Part shown: positions 32,365 to 45,721 of the stretch, one piece after another
How the letters are laid out: each line of letters starts with the position of its first letter
Position numbering within the stretch: position 1 is the first letter of the stretch
Source of the DNA: Limonium bicolor
Lineage: Eukaryota > Streptophyta > Magnoliopsida > Caryophyllales > Plumbaginaceae
NCBI GenBank assembly: GCA_023374045.1
Contig: CM041782.1
Location: 188,746,925-188,810,924 of the forward strand
Direction of reading: 5' to 3'
DNA: 64,000 nt
Translations under genes and position numbers: made by a program
Notes under the pieces: model-generated
The model's database searches: none
Told to the model about the DNA's origin: nothing
What the model saw: the letters and a program-made list of their open reading frames with translations, nothing else

Positions 32365-32598
32365 AGGGAGTTGACAACAGAATACTTCACCTAGGCGTGT
32401 GACGGACACTACGAGTGTACCAACTAAATTGTGGGACGACCGCACTCCGTTAGGAGCTTGTGGGCCTGGCAGACCTTCTTGTAGGTTAACCGGGTAAGTA
32501 GCAATGTATCAACAGGATACCCCACATATGTATACGAGTGGAGTCTGAAACACGGGAAGTAGTCGACTCCATACTACGGACCGAAGTAAAAGTCAGAC
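32365..32598 (+). other. Noncoding island 1 (LARD-2 copy)
   Basis: This is the counterpart of 4444-4665 with the same order of conserved phrases: ACTTCACCTAGGCGTGTGAC, GACGACCGCACTCCG, AGGAGCTTGTGGGCCTG and ACACGGGAAGTAGTC. Confidence 0.7.
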
Positions 32599-33881
32599 AA
32601 AGTAAAAAAAAAAAAAATTTACCAAGAATGGTAGAAGCAAAGAAACCAGTAAGGTAAATAAGACTACAAGAATCAGTGAATTTATTTTAAGGAAATGTCT
32701 AAAGGTGAACAAGTGCGAAGTGCACTAGTTGATAAATAAGAACATGGAATATGTCTTAAGAATCCGAGGAATGAATGTAATAGCTGGAGAGTACCCGGCC
32801 TAAATATGGTGAGACAGATGCCTACTATGGATACCTTAATGTACAACGATCGGGATGAGACTCCCAAGATGATCACGAGAGATATCAGTCTCACTAAAGA
32901 GAATATTTAACCCAGGCAAGAATGCAAGGAAATGCAGTTAATTGAACGTACTCATAAGTAAAAGCCAGATGTAATGGCATAACCTGGTAACACCCAGGAG
33001 TTGTCCTTAAAGGGGTGTTTGGATCAACAGTGTTAAACGGAATAACATGACAGAAATGCAAGGGTTGAAACTAACACCCAGTTTAATCTTAAGGCGTCAG
33101 GAGGAACTCTGACATCCTGGAAGGGACATCCCACGAAGGGAATAACGACCTTGTCATGGAGCCCAGTACAACCTGCAAACCGTGTAATATTGTTGGAAGA
33201 AGTAAATGAATGTGAACAGGCTATAAAGAGCGGAGCTCGAGGCAATAGGGCTTATAAGCCACAAGTAAAATGTCATAAGTGAATTTTGTCGACTATGAAA
33301 GTTTATGGTATATAAGTAATAAAAGCGGATAACGAACCACTATCTAAAGAGTGGGGACACCTCTTAGTATTGTGAAACCGCCAGAACGGTAGTAATGAGT
33401 AGGAACATGTTTAGGGAATATGTTAAGGGTTGACCGTATCGTTATTACCCAGGAATGATGTGAGTAGGAAAAGTACGAAAAGGACTGTTCGTACCAGTTG
33501 TGGAGACGGATGAGTAATAAGTCTAATGGCAACCACCATAGGTGTGGGATGCTAAATGTGTAATGAGCAACGCTCAAGGAACAGAAAGACCCCAAGGAAT
33601 AGAGTACCCAGTAATCAGCCAAAAAATGGCGGAACACAGTGTAATGGCGGAAGTTAATATAACAGCAGATGCAGTGTGAATTGATGTTATACAATGAGTA
33701 ACCGCACGATGCGCAGTAAGCGACCGTTGCATGGGTATTGTTAAATAATAAAATGGTCAACAAGCACAGTTACGAGTTAGACACAGTGAACACGTAAGAT
33801 AAGTGATGACATACAGACTGAGCAGCAAGCCAGTACTTGATACTATGTGATAAGGAATACAGTGTGAATCCCTTGCAAACG

Positions 33882-33990
33882 CATAAGAGATTTACTGCCA
33901 AGAGTTTACGCCTCTGCACTCTGTATGACTGAGCGTTTTGGTATTGCTCTTGCGCAGTAATGATCGAGTGGGATAACTAGAAATTCAGGA
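33882..33990 (+). other. Noncoding island 2 (LARD-2 copy)
   Basis: This is the counterpart of 6571-6676, with TTTACTGCCAAG, GCCTCTGCACTCTGTATGAC and TTTTGGTATTGC unchanged. Confidence 0.7.
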
Positions 33991-34701
33991 GATGTCAATT
34001 GTGGTAGGTGTATAAAGAGTATTATAACGCGATAGGGACCGAGGCATAGGAAATGCAAGGTCGTATCAATGGAAGGATACTTGATTCACAATAAGTGACT
34101 ATAGTTACACAGTGTGTTAAATATTGGTATGGAATGTACCAAAGTTGTTGGAAATGACTGAAGGTGTACTACACATTAGGTAGTAGCTTAAATTCAACCG
34201 ATAGTGAGTCGGAAGAAATCAGGCAAATTATGGTGGAATACAATAAGTCACCATGGAAATGCATAGAAAGTTGAAACTCACCGAGTTCGCGCATGGTAAG
34301 AAATACCACGCGTCGGTTGAGAAACCGTTATTACCTAGATAAGGGTGATAATAGAGAATGTACAATACAGTAGAAATAATGTATGAACAACTAAGTTCTA
34401 AATTACCAGGAATCGCATAGCAGAAACTAGTGAGCCAGCGATCCAAGTGTTGGATGTGCGTTGTGAATATGAGTGAATGGCTAATTAGTAATGCCTAGAA
34501 GTTTCACAGGCCAGAATCGAAACTGGTTATGAATTAAATGAACTCTAAAGAGAACTCTTGGTTAGGGACTAAACCGCCAATATGGCTAAGATCCTCAAAC
34601 CAGAATACATTGTATAATAAACCGTGTGGAGATTAAACACTTCACGACGGTAGAGTGTTATAGCACAGTGAGTAAGTGACTGATTACGTGGGCATAATCC
34701 C

Positions 34702-34717
34702 TTTTAAGGGGGGTAGA
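34702..34717 (+). promoter_or_regulatory. Internal (central) polypurine tract copy, LARD-2
   Basis: TTTTAAGGGGGGTAGA lies 1351 bp from the 3' purine tract once the solo LTR and its duplicate are subtracted (1331 bp in LARD-1). Flanks on both sides are conserved with LARD-1, including TGTGCATAGCACA downstream. Confidence 0.6.
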
Positions 34718-35590
34718 GCGCAAAGCCACTTAGTGTCTACTACCGTGCAAGTGTACGTGAACTATGGTGTGCATAGCACAAAATAATTTGTTTTGATGAG
34801 TGGTGTGTGTTACATAAACATACGCATACATTCATGGTTTAATTGTGGTAATTACGCAAGAAGATGCGAATACCATTGTGATGAATGTGTTCATTTTGGC
34901 AACAGTTGTGTGTGAGGGTACAGTGTGGGAGTAAAGAAACTCCCGGGGGAACTAAGACCCCGACAGTATATGTTCATATGATACTAAATGTTAAACTGTG
35001 TTGTATTTTGATAAAATATATGTATATGTACAATATAGTGATCTATGAAAGGGTATGAAACCGACATAGAACCTAGTGAGGATAGGATTCCCTAGGTAAC
35101 TGGATTAAAGTGAATGGTGATGACTGATAGACAGAGTTCTATCCTTGGAGATGTAGTGACTATGACTAGAAAAACTAAAAGATAGAAAATGATACATGTT
35201 TGAATTAGTTGCTGTTTGAAAATGAAGTGGGAGGTGGAACTTGATTTGCATGCGATCAAGGGAAGCCGAACACAAATTGGGGTGGAAGGATAGTTCAACA
35301 TTGATGCTGATCACATCAGGGTTGGATGATTCTTGAAGCTCCCTACAAGTGGTCACAAATAACCACGCTGAAAAAAAAAGCGAATAAAGAGCATAAGTTG
35401 GACTTGGAGTTGTATGTGTTCTCAAAAGGGTTTTGAACCGGTATTTATAAAACGTCGATAGATACCTTACATAGCTAAGTTCTCTTACTTAACCTCATAA
35501 GGAAATTTTAAATTTAAGTGATTGTTTTGATCTCCCAAAGGAACGGGGGCAATATGTGTCCATCGTGACCGGGTTCTGCGGGAGCACAGT

Positions 35591-37871
35591 TGTAACACCC
35601 TGGATTTTGCCACAAAACATAGGTAATGAAATAACAAAGCTAACGGTGAAAACGGCTTTAAAAACGGACTCCAAACGAGCCCTACAGAAGCGAAACAAGT
35701 CTGGTCCGAACTTGTGTCCGGACATAGGAAGTTCGGACACAAGCCGAGACATTTAAACTGTAGAAATCCAACTGTCCGAACTTGTGTCCGGACATTGATG
35801 TTCGGACACAAGTCGAGAGTTGAAAGGATTGAAAAACCAGAGATGTCCGAACTTGTGTCCGGACTTAGAAGTTCGGACACAAGTAAGTTGGAAAAGTCCG
35901 AGAAAAACAACGTGGCGTGTCCGAACTTCAATGTTCGGACCGAAGTTCGGACACACCTAAACAGAAAGCTTTTAAAACTTTCGGGGCCTGTCCGAACATG
36001 GATGTCCGGACGGACGTTCGGACAGGTCCTGAAATACACCCAAAAATGTCAAAACAGGACCAAATCAACACCAAATTAATCACAATAACTTTGCAACAGA
36101 AGAAAGGCCATTGTAGTAACTCCAGTACTTCAAATAACAACATAGATGCCTCTGAAAAGATCTCTTAAACAATAAATAACTTCCAACATATCCAAGACTT
36201 CTTAACGAATTAATCGAGTAAAACACTTCAACTAGATAGCAGCGGAAATAGCAAAATCCACAAGGCGTTACCGCCACACTCTAACAAAGAGTGCTCAGGC
36301 TTAAACCACTAATCAAAACAAAAACGTTTCCAAAACTGATTAAACATAACCAATCCAAAACATAATAAACTTGTTCAATGTAGCATTTATTCAGTCGTCC
36401 TAAACTATGTGACAGCGCGTCCCAAACCCCAATTCAGCCATGAGTACCTGCGATCATAAAACAACAATGGAAAACGCGAAGGGATCGCGCAAATCAGTGA
36501 AACTGAGTAAACATTGTCTCAACCTGTAAAATACATTTTGAAACCCACTTACATTTGCAAAACATTAACTCACACCATAATAATAATCAGCTTTACCAAC
36601 ACCAAACCACCATTGACAAAACATTTCAGGGGAGAACTTTCCAGGAATCAAATCAGTGGTTTACACGGACGACCCCAATCCGGGTCGCAATAATTAGAAT
36701 CCCACCTCACTCTACGTCCTTAAGTGTGCACACCCCCCAGAAGGTAACTTATGACCCAAAGGAGTAGATCATTAGAGCTTAACTGCAAGTTATGTCTGCA
36801 GGCAAAATAATAAGTATATCCACGGGGTACACAGTACCATTAATTACACGGAGCGCCATAAGGCACCAATAATTTACACGGAGCACCAGAAGGTACCAAT
36901 CAATCCAATAACCAATTCAAGGAAAGTCTCCCAAAACGTTTATCCAAACCTTTCGCAAAACATCACCAGAAAACACACGGGGGAAAATAAATCCCAAACT
37001 TCCACAATCTCAAAACCACAGTAAATCCAAATCTTCGATAATCACAAAACACAGAGGTAAGGATGTTGAGCACAACATTTACCTGGATACGCTCACAGTC
37101 ACCGAATTACTAGTCAGCAGTCAGTAGTAACGTCCGTCAGAGAAGTCGGAGTCTAGAATACAAGTAGAACACAATCAGATACTACCCAAAGACTAGCAAA
37201 TTATTCATCTAATCTTACCAACGGATTCCCCTTACCCTTCTACCAATTCCGGCACCAGAGAAGCGGCCTAACGTCGTTGGAGAGTAAGAGCGTGAATTCA
37301 AAAGAGTTTGAGAGCTTGAAGAAAGAGAAGGGAGTTGTGACGGCGTATTGAAGATGAAGGAGATCGTGAGATTAAATAGAAAATAATTATTATGATAAGA
37401 TAGAAATAAGTTAATAAATACCTTTGATTTTAAAAGGAGAGAGAGAACTGAAAAATAGTTTGTAAAATAATAACAACAATAATATCAATCTGAAAATCAA
37501 GTAATTAAATAGCCTTTAAAAATCATGGAAGGATCTAGATTCTGAATCAAGGAGATAATTAAATATTATCTGATTAAAATAATTTAGAAGGAGAGCTAAT
37601 TGATCACTAGTAAAGATTGGGAAGGGTTATCTAAATAAATAGGTAGAGGGATAAATACACAATAGCTGTATAAATAAGTTAGGAAGAGGAAATTATTTTA
37701 AGGAGAAGAAAGATCGAATTTGTGAACTTTGAACATAATAACGCTATTTGAAACGGATGTAAATATATCGATATATATATATATTGCTTCTCTGGGCCTT
37801 TATTAATCTTACTCATATCATTCCCGACTATATACTAATTTAATCCTAAGCCAAATTTCACGGGTATTTCA
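35591..37871 (-). mobile_element. Solo LTR (2281 bp) nested in LARD-2
   Basis: On the plus strand it runs TGTAACACCC...GGGTATTTCA, i.e. TGAAATACCC...GGGTGTTACA on the minus strand, flanked by perfect 5 bp duplicates ACAGT (35586-35590 and 37872-37876). There is no internal region, primer site or second LTR, so it is the product of LTR-LTR recombination. LTR ends are those of the Tekay/LARD group, but the body does not match the other LTRs here. It carries its own inverted-repeat array, 35703-36029. Confidence 0.92.
35703..36029. repeat. TGTCCGAACTTGTGTCCGGAC / GTTCGGACA array in solo LTR
   Basis: There are five units of about 60-75 bp with forward GTCCGAAC and reverse GTTCGGAC arms and internal GTCCGGAC palindromes. 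Frames running through it on both strands (up to 184 codons) are array artefacts. Confidence 0.88.
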
Positions 37872-38342
37872 ACAGTGTATGTAAAAGAAATTTTTAGCTG
37901 CTATACGTGCTGAAACGTGTTGTGTGGAATGTGTAAGGAAAAATTTTAAGTGGACCTTGAGTCCTAACGTGGTTAAGTCCGAAGTGTTATGTTATCAAGA
38001 CCTATGAGTCTAAATGATGTTGTGTTACCTAGACCTATGTGTCTAAAGGATGTTATGTTATCAGGACCTATGGGTCTAAATGTTGTTATGTTGCCCAGAC
38101 GAGAGAGTCTAAGGGTTGTTATGTATGTGCAAATGTTGTTAAGGTACCCGGACCAGCAAGTCCGAGGTTACTATGTAAGTATGTTATGTGATGTATGGAT
38201 GTGGATATGTTACTCGGACCGTCAAGTCCGGGACTGTGATGTAAAGTATGTTTGGTTATGGAAGTGTTTTATTATACAAGTAATTCCCGTATTCTAACCC
38301 AAGATATGTGGAAAGTGTGAACTTCGGGGACGAAGTTCTTTT

Positions 38343-38354
38343 AAGGGGGGTAGA
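38343..38354 (+). promoter_or_regulatory. 3' polypurine tract, LARD-2
   Basis: AAGGGGGGTAGA directly precedes TGAAATACCCC. It follows GGGGACGAAGTTCTTTT, a context common at the 3' end of Tekay-type elements. Confidence 0.9.
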
Positions 38355-38355
38355 T

Positions 38356-41300
38356 TGAAATACCCCAAACCTTAATAAGTTGTTTAAACATTAAATAATA
38401 AATTATTAAGACTAAAAAGAGTTTTAGTAACATTAGTAAACAATTTAAAAGACAGTAAATACAGTAAAATGCCTTAAAGGCAATAAGGGCAAAATATGCT
38501 CTAAGCTTGGGATAATCTTGGTTAAGACCTAATGAGCATACCAAGACCTCATTAATATGTTAATAGACATATTAAATCAATTACCAAAGAAAACCAAGCT
38601 TGAAAATAATTTTAAACACAAAATGTGCTTTAAGGAGCCTTAAAGCACATTTTTGAAAAATTGTCTTGTAAATGGGTTTTGAATGGCTAGATGTCCATCA
38701 TTACTCTTTAATTAACATGTGTACTTAGTATCACATTAGGAATCCTAAATCAATGGGAAACCAAAAATTTCACAATTATGTGCCTTGTTTTATGAATAGT
38801 GACTTTTATAAGCTAGTTTGTAACATATGTTATATTAAGTAATTAAATGAGTTAACAAAGACCAAAACACCCCTAAGTAATATATGGGGGCCGGTTTTTG
38901 TAAGGTGAGTCACCACCACCTGCAATCAAATAAGTGAAGGAAGACATAAATAAAATACTATAATTATTAAGCACTAATATCTACTAAGGGCAAGGACAAT
39001 CACTCGTTCAATCATTCCTCTCTTCCCACTTACCTCATCGATTTCTTCATCTCCTTCCTTGCTCTCCATCGGTTTTGCTACAGCAAAACACAACTCTCCA
39101 TCTTTGAATGCTTGTAACTTCTAGCTCCATGATCCAAATTCAATTTCAAGACCACCATTCTTCTAGTTGGAGCAAGCTCTACACTTCTATCTTTTCAAAT
39201 CTTCAAAAGCCTCATTTTGGTGCCATGGAGATTCTCCATTGAAGGAGCTTAAGCTCATGTTTTCATGCCTTGTTATATCCTTTGCTTCAAGGTAAGGAAA
39301 GTCAAAGAAAAACTCCATTCCCTCTTGTTTATGTGTTGTCCGAAAATTCACCAAGTGTTGGTGTCTTCTCTTGTTCTTCCATAGCTCCATTCCAATCTTC
39401 AAAGGGCTAGGAGGATTCCTATCTTGCCACTTGTTCAAGTTCCCTTTCAAATTCCAAAGGTAATCATCAAGTTCTAGTGTATTAAAACACTTATGTTAAC
39501 CTAGGGTTTGTGAATGAGTTTAAGCATGAAGCTTGAATGCTCATTGGTTTATTTGTGTGTTGGCTAGAACATTGACAAGTAGCCAGGTCCTCTTGCCGAT
39601 TTCCAACCAAGGAATAACAAGAGTATTCAAGTAAAAATCTTGAAAGAAAAGAGGTAAATGTTTAACCTAATGTGGTTTAAATGCCTTAGGAAAATTGAGC
39701 TTGAGATTGCTTAATAAAATACCTAAAGAGCCAATGGGAAATGAGTTAGTAAAATGCTCTCAAAGAGTTTATTAAAGGCATATGTGATGTTGGGTGTATT
39801 TGCAGGTCAAAGGCAATTATGTGGGAATTCAGTGTTTAAGGTTTATGTTATTTAAGGGCCTAAGTGCCAAATTTAAGTTTATGCACTATATTGTGATATA
39901 GTGTAGCTTGAGGTTTAGTTGTGTGTAATGAAGGTGTCTTTGGTGAAGGTGTACGTCTCTGGAGACATTTTGGTGTAGTGGTCATTATAGGTGAAACACC
40001 ACTTAGAAAACCAAATGAGAATTCACAAGTGTTAAGAGATTTGTAAGAAAAATGAATAACAAGTTGGGTAATGTTTTAAGGTGAATCAAAGTGATATTTT
40101 GGTATTAGAATGTGCCTAAGTACATGTGTGAAGGTTGGGAAATCAATGGATGAAGAGATTAGATGAAGCGAGACTTAGATTGTCAAATTTGGGATTCTGT
40201 TACAGGAGGTCCGGACTTAGTTTTGGATTGGTGTCCGAACCATATATGAAAACAGGTCGAGAGTTGTGAGGCTAACTTGGTCCGGGACTTGGGGTGTGTA
40301 CAAGGTCCCGGACCACCCTGTTAAATGTAACCGAGAGTACAAGACTGTCTTGGTCCAGGACTTAGGGTGAGTACAAGGTCCCGGACCACCCTATCAAACA
40401 TGTCGTGAGTTTCTGTAAGTGTTGATCCGGGACTTAAGGTATGGACCAAGTCCCGGACCACTCTAAAGATGTTGTTTAAGGTATAAAAATGATGTGTAAA
40501 GATGGGGATTGATCAGTAATGATGTTGTAAGGACGTTAAGGACATGTTAGATGTGATATCAAGACAACCAAGTGGGTGGAAAGTTGTAATAAAATGTGAA
40601 AGTAAAAGAAGTTAAAAGTGTCAAGTTATTTAACTAAGTTTATGGGAGTAAGTCTAGGGCTTTAGACTTTAAACAAAACGTGTTACCCCGATGTTAATAA
40701 AAGTACATGTGATGTTGTCAGTTGTTCGAGAATTGCTCGAGGAACATAAATGGACATGATAAAGTGGACTCCGGTGACAGGTATGGTTTTCTTGCAACCT
40801 GTGTCCTACCGGATTACACCGGCTTGTATGCCAATGTGTTTTTCTGTGTGTTTGCCACCTTGTAAGATAAACATGTAATGAGTTTATAGTAATTCATATA
40901 TGTGGCGCACCTGTTCCGATGCCATTTAACCTCGAAAGTGTTAAACCTTAGCTAACTGAGTCTAGGATCACATGAGAGTTTGGTATTCGGATTGAACGAC
41001 CTGAACCATGGGACGTACTAACCACGGCTATGTGTGTGTTAATTGTGTTATATGTATATGTGAATGTAGGGATCTCCCTTGTATGCTTAACCCAAAAGTA
41101 ATACTGTATGTTGTGTAGGTACGATAGACTCTGTAGTGGGGTTCTAATTAATAACTAAAAGTAAGTATGTACTAACAGTAGTGAGGAATCCGGTTAGGCC
41201 GGTCGCGCGTTGTTTGGGAGTGGGTATCCTTTTTAGCTTTACCCTTCTCTCTGTTATTGTTTCCCTCACGGGTTATGATCTCCCATTAGCTTATCCCAAA

Positions 41301-42296
41301 GCTTAGCTATTCTGACTTACGATCGGTTTAGGGGGAATATGTGTTTGTGTGGTGAGTTCGGGTCACTAAATCCGATCCATCTTTAGGTAAGTTACTCGTC
41401 CGACTATGAGGGCGGTAATGAGTTTGGTTATAACGAGCTTAACATGGGGTGATATCATTCTCTAGGCTCACCAGTGTATTAACTATGTTTGGGCCGGTTC
41501 CTAAGAGATCCGTACCCGTTATGTATGTGTTATTTGTATGTTGCAAGGTTATTGTGATGTTGATGTTATGTCGCTTAGAAGTGAAATATGAGACCATGGA
41601 TATGATTCCTAGTATGTAAAAGGGACGTTTGTGGAAACCCGTTGTGGGTAATGTCGTCTGTTAAGGTAATAGCTCCGTTAGAGGAGAAATACTATAGGGT
41701 TGAAGAACTCAAAGAGTGATTGGTTAAGTATAAATGAGTTGTATATGTTAAGCCCATTGGGGTGAATGTATCATGTTGTGAGTTTATGTTTCACATGCTT
41801 GGTTTAAATGTAATCAACTGCATGCTAGGACGACAAATAGTTGTGCGTGGCCCGGTAGCATGTGGGCTGCGGGATTACCATACCAGCAAAGGTGCTGAGC
41901 CCCTGGGGGGCCACCCTTTCTTTCCTTTTCTATTTCAGGTACAAGGAGCTGGAGCCGTTTAGAGTAGGACGGGGTAGACATTGTACTTGGGTATTCATTT
42001 AAGTGTATGTACACAGTAGGTGTAGTAAGACCGAAATTGTTCTCGGCATTAGTCGTAAATACTCGGTACAGTTGGAAGGTATTTGTAAAATGAGTGTTGG
42101 TGTTGATAAAGGAGACGGTATTGTATAGTTGCTCGGGGATTGAGTCCGTCAGACCGATACAGTTGTGTAAATGTTAGCCTTGTTAGCCACGTGGGTGGTT
42201 AACGGCGTGTAACACCGATGAGTTAAGTTATGTGATGATGTGTATTTTCCGCTGCAGTTTAATGTTAACTATGTTGTTGTATGTTGGGGTGTTACA
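38356..42296 (+). repeat. LARD-2 3' LTR
   Basis: It is complete and nearly identical to the 5' LTR. It ends GGGGTGTTACA before the right GTATG duplicate. The hairpin array is at 40207-40460 and the U5 hairpin at 42183-42202. Confidence 0.94.
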
Positions 42297-42444
42297 GTAT
42301 GTACATGAAGTAAGTATGGGGTAGGGTCACGCGCCTTTCTGGAATTCACACTTCCCAATTTTACCCCAGTTCCCCAGTTTTAAGTGCACCTATAATCTAA
42401 GTATTTCACTTCGGCTTGTTTTCTCGGGTTCAGAGCGTAACTAC
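42297..42444 (-). other. Tekay copy A leader, primer-site-proximal part
   Basis: This is untranslated leader, nearly identical to 63282-63426 in copy B. It starts with the right GTATG duplicate of LARD-2. No gene is present. Confidence 0.85.
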
Positions 42445-42456
42445 GCTCTGATACCA
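42445..42456 (-). promoter_or_regulatory. Primer binding site, initiator tRNA-Met, Tekay copy A
   Basis: On the minus strand TGGTATCAGAGC follows the LTR end GGGGCGTTACA by five bases. It overlaps the near-palindrome CAGAGCGTA-GT-TACGCTCTG (42431-42450). Confidence 0.92.
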
Positions 42457-43094
42457 ATTTCTGTAACGCCCCTATTTAACATATTTATAGCGGAAATAAA
42501 ATACTAAAGGCGTACAAACCATCGGGTTCCAAACACCCGGCACCAAACCTCACCAAATACAACTTAAGGATTACAATTGTCACGGCCTGAACCTCGAGAA
42601 AACTTAACAAAAGTAAAACAGCAATAAATCACATTAATTCTCAAAACCTAATCCCATCCCAATCACTCGTTCTCTTCATGGCCACCTGTAAAGTAACTCG
42701 TACCTGCAAGATAAAACCAAGCAGCCCACCCCAAGAGGGTGGGTCAGTTCCCTAGAATGGAACTGGTACGATCCTCCAAAACAAAACTTATAATACAACT
42801 CTTAAATAAATAATAGCAGGAAAACAATCACTTAAACCACACAGAGGAACATGGCATTTCACAAATCACCAAATCAAGATAACAAGATAAGAAATAAGGT
42901 TAATAACAGAAAAGTAAAGTTAGTGAACAAAACCACATCATGTGTTAGTGAACTTCCATTGCCTTAGTTAAACCCAATTCCCGTTAGGAGTAGAAAGACT
43001 CAGATAGTCACAAGGACTAGGAATGAAAAGATAGATCCAAGAACCAATAACTCAAGAGTAGAAAAAACCAATTGGGAGAGATGGCCCCACCGCC

Positions 43095-43236
43095 AGATAT
43101 AAATGTCCGTATGGACGAGGGATATACAACCCCCTGCTGTCAGATTAAAAATGTCCTGGTGGACGAGGGATATACAGCCCCCTGCTGTTAAATATAAATG
43201 CCCCTATGGGCGAGGGATATACAGCCCCCTGCTGTT
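43095..43236. repeat. Three tandem 47-48 bp units with small hairpins in the Tekay LTR
   Basis: Units are at 43095-43141, 43142-43189 and 43190-43236. Each holds GAGGGATATACA(A/G)CCCCCTGC preceded by a 4 bp stem: GTCC/GGAC, GTCC/GGAC and, in the third, GCCC/GGGC. The paired change keeps the stem. Confidence 0.85.
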
Positions 43237-45721
43237 ACCACTGAAGACGCGCGCGCGTCGAAACCTCAAGAACCAGCTCATGGATGAAACGATATCCAGA
43301 GTCAAAAGAAGAATTTACCAAAATTGACCTTTTCCAAATTCCCACCAGAACACTAACTACCCAGAGCAATACCAAAACACTCAGTCCTACAAAGTGCAGA
43401 AGCGTAAACCCTAAGCAGTCAATGTCTAATGGAACAACCAAAAAGAAGGAACCAATACCCAAGTGAGTTTCACATTCAAGGCTCAGTTAGTCACACAAGC
43501 TGAGTTAGTCACACAACCATTTCCTTTTAGAAATTCCTCTTAAACTCAATTAGCGTTTTTCGAAAACGTCTCATAAGTCAATCAGCAAAAGTATCGGAGT
43601 ACGAGAAATCGTACCTGGTATGTGAAGAACAATAAATAACTTGAATAAGTGATTCCCCTATAGTAACCTATAATTAAGGTGTTCCAAGTGTCGATTAGTT
43701 AAGGGACTTATAAACTAAACAACCTCCTGTTCTTACTGATTAATAGTTCCAGGTTTACCATTATTCTCTCACAAAGATTTGGGCTAGACTTGTTAACTAA
43801 ATCCTTTGCTAGGCCCATTTCGTTAGTTTGGAACGATTTAGAATTTATTTCTGAGAGTGGCCGAAACTCTCTTTGAATTGTTTAAGTGGGCTTTTGGAGT
43901 TCATAGACTTGGGCTTAGTAGGTTAGCCCAAGACCGTGTTACGTTTATGTTGTGTAATTAAACCCTTAAGTTAATAGTGACTATTTAATTACACACCGAT
44001 TAAAACCTAAGGTTTAACATATATATATATATTCTACTTACTATAACTATCGCAAGGAATATTATTTCCCTCATCTATTTTAATGTATATTATACATATA
44101 TATTTATATATATCTTTATGTATTAAGAATTATCCACAACGTTTTTAGGAAATTTATTGTATTTAATTATGTTCAATAACTTTTAGGCAACCCACAACCG
44201 ACATATGGTTAATAAGTAAAATGTTTTCCTTTATTTATTTAATATATTAAGTATACTTGTATTAGAATTTAACTAAGACATCCCCTATGTAACTTATTAT
44301 ATTTAAACTATCTTATTACCACAACCTTTAACTGCATTCCAAATACGTTTTAAAGTATTTCTTTAACTATATCTTAGGATTCTAGCTCTTATAATATTTA
44401 GTTATAAGTGTTAGTTTATTAGTTCCTTGCTTTACTCTAAGTTACTACTTTATTCCCTTTTTATATATGCATAAAAATATATTTATTTCTTAGTTTAATT
44501 AAAAATATTAACTCCCATATATAATAAATAAAACGTAAAAATAATTAAATTCCTTGATTTACATAAGTTTCTACTTAAATAAGTATATACATATATGTAA
44601 ATAATTCCACTTCTCTTAAAAGCTAATACAAAAACATTTATAAACTTGCTGTTATTAAATATTAATTTAGTGTTCCATATTTTTTCCCAGCTCAAAAAGT
44701 TTATTAACAAACCATACTTTAATTTTTTTGGTTACATTAAAACCATATATTATAAGTTATTCTTATGAAAACTCATAAACACAATTTTTAAAACCTTTTA
44801 CCATTGCCCAAAAATTCCCAAACTTAATATACAGTAACTATAACATTTTAGACATATTATAAAATTTTTTTTCTTAAAATATTTTTAAATTAGCCAAATA
44901 ATTCCAGAAAAGCCGTAACTTGCAAGTCAAAATACCATCGGGAAGGCCATTAACTAAATTCAACAAGTTAGAGCTAAATTCTGAAATTTTATAAACTTAT
45001 AACATTCTTTAATAACACGATCTAATCTCGGCCATCCATCTTTTAAAACGTGATCGGACGGCCCCTGAACGCCCAGTTCTTCAGAGAATTCCAAATCCGA
45101 TTCGAGTACTAAATCGACAATATCTCACAATCTATAGAACCAAATTGAGTGATTCTTGTTTCTATGGTTTCGAAATCGAATTACGGTTCTAATGATACCA
45201 ATTTCGCTAGCTATCATGTAGTATACAACAAATTCGATTCTGGTTTACGAAAGTTAGGGTTCTTGAGTTTCTCGAATTCGATTTTGCAAAATTCTACGAA
45301 TACGATGCATAATAAGCTTAATTGGTGGTTGGGTTAGGTCGGAAACACGACAAGGTTTGACATAAACAGAGCAATTGATCGGAAACTTACCGGAGTTGTG
45401 CGAATCGACTGAATTTGTTTTTGGTTTCTGAAAAAACGCTCCCTTTACAACTCGATTGAGTAGCCTACTTTGCAACACTATAATTTACAGTACAGAAGGA
45501 GTTAGATCTAGTTCTTGGGCTTAATCTAAAGAAGAAACTTAGCTCTACACAATGATAGCAAGAACTCACCCTAAATCGCACTACACAAAAAGAAATCGAA
45601 GCTGGAAGTTGCGAGTTTACCTTGCGTTTTCTGGAAAGAATACTATGATTTTATGCTGTGACAAATCCGAAACTTTAGACACCTCTTTCTTCCAAATGGT
45701 TGGGAATTGGTTGGGTCATCA

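Larger units (their letters stand above)
31149..38355 (+). other. LARD-2 internal region, no protein-coding gene recognised
   Basis: After removing the solo LTR (35591-37871) about 4.9 kb remains with only short, motif-free frames (about 139 codons at most, 33344-33763 on the minus strand). Four blocks match LARD-1 in the same order: 32365-32598, 33882-33990, 34682-34895 and 35210-35360. Between 37877 and 38335 are repeated CCTATG(G)GTCTAA and GGACC...CAAGTCC phrases and nothing else. Confidence 0.8.
27196..42296 (+). mobile_element. LARD-2: large non-autonomous LTR retrotransposon (complete)
   Basis: LTRs of 3953 and 3941 bp flank a 7207 bp internal region, of which 2286 bp is a nested solo LTR plus its duplicate. 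The 5 bp target duplicate GTATG is perfect (27191-27195 and 42297-42301). The empty site is preserved in Tekay copy B at 63282-63286. LTR ends are TGAAATACCCC...GGGGTGTTACA, the primer site is initiator-Met, and the purine tract is AAGGGGGGTAGA. No retroelement protein motif is present in the internal region. LTRs are very similar to each other but mostly different from LARD-1; the two families share their ends and several internal islands. Confidence 0.93.

Noticed and set aside
33344..33763. 139-codon minus-strand frame in LARD-2
   Set aside because: Low-complexity Tyr/Ser/His/Cys-rich translation, no domain, opposite to element sense, not kept in LARD-1.
35485..36168. Frames of up to 184 codons over the solo-LTR array
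   Set aside because: Same reason: overlapping frames on both strands produced by GTCCGAAC repeats, with no start context or domain.
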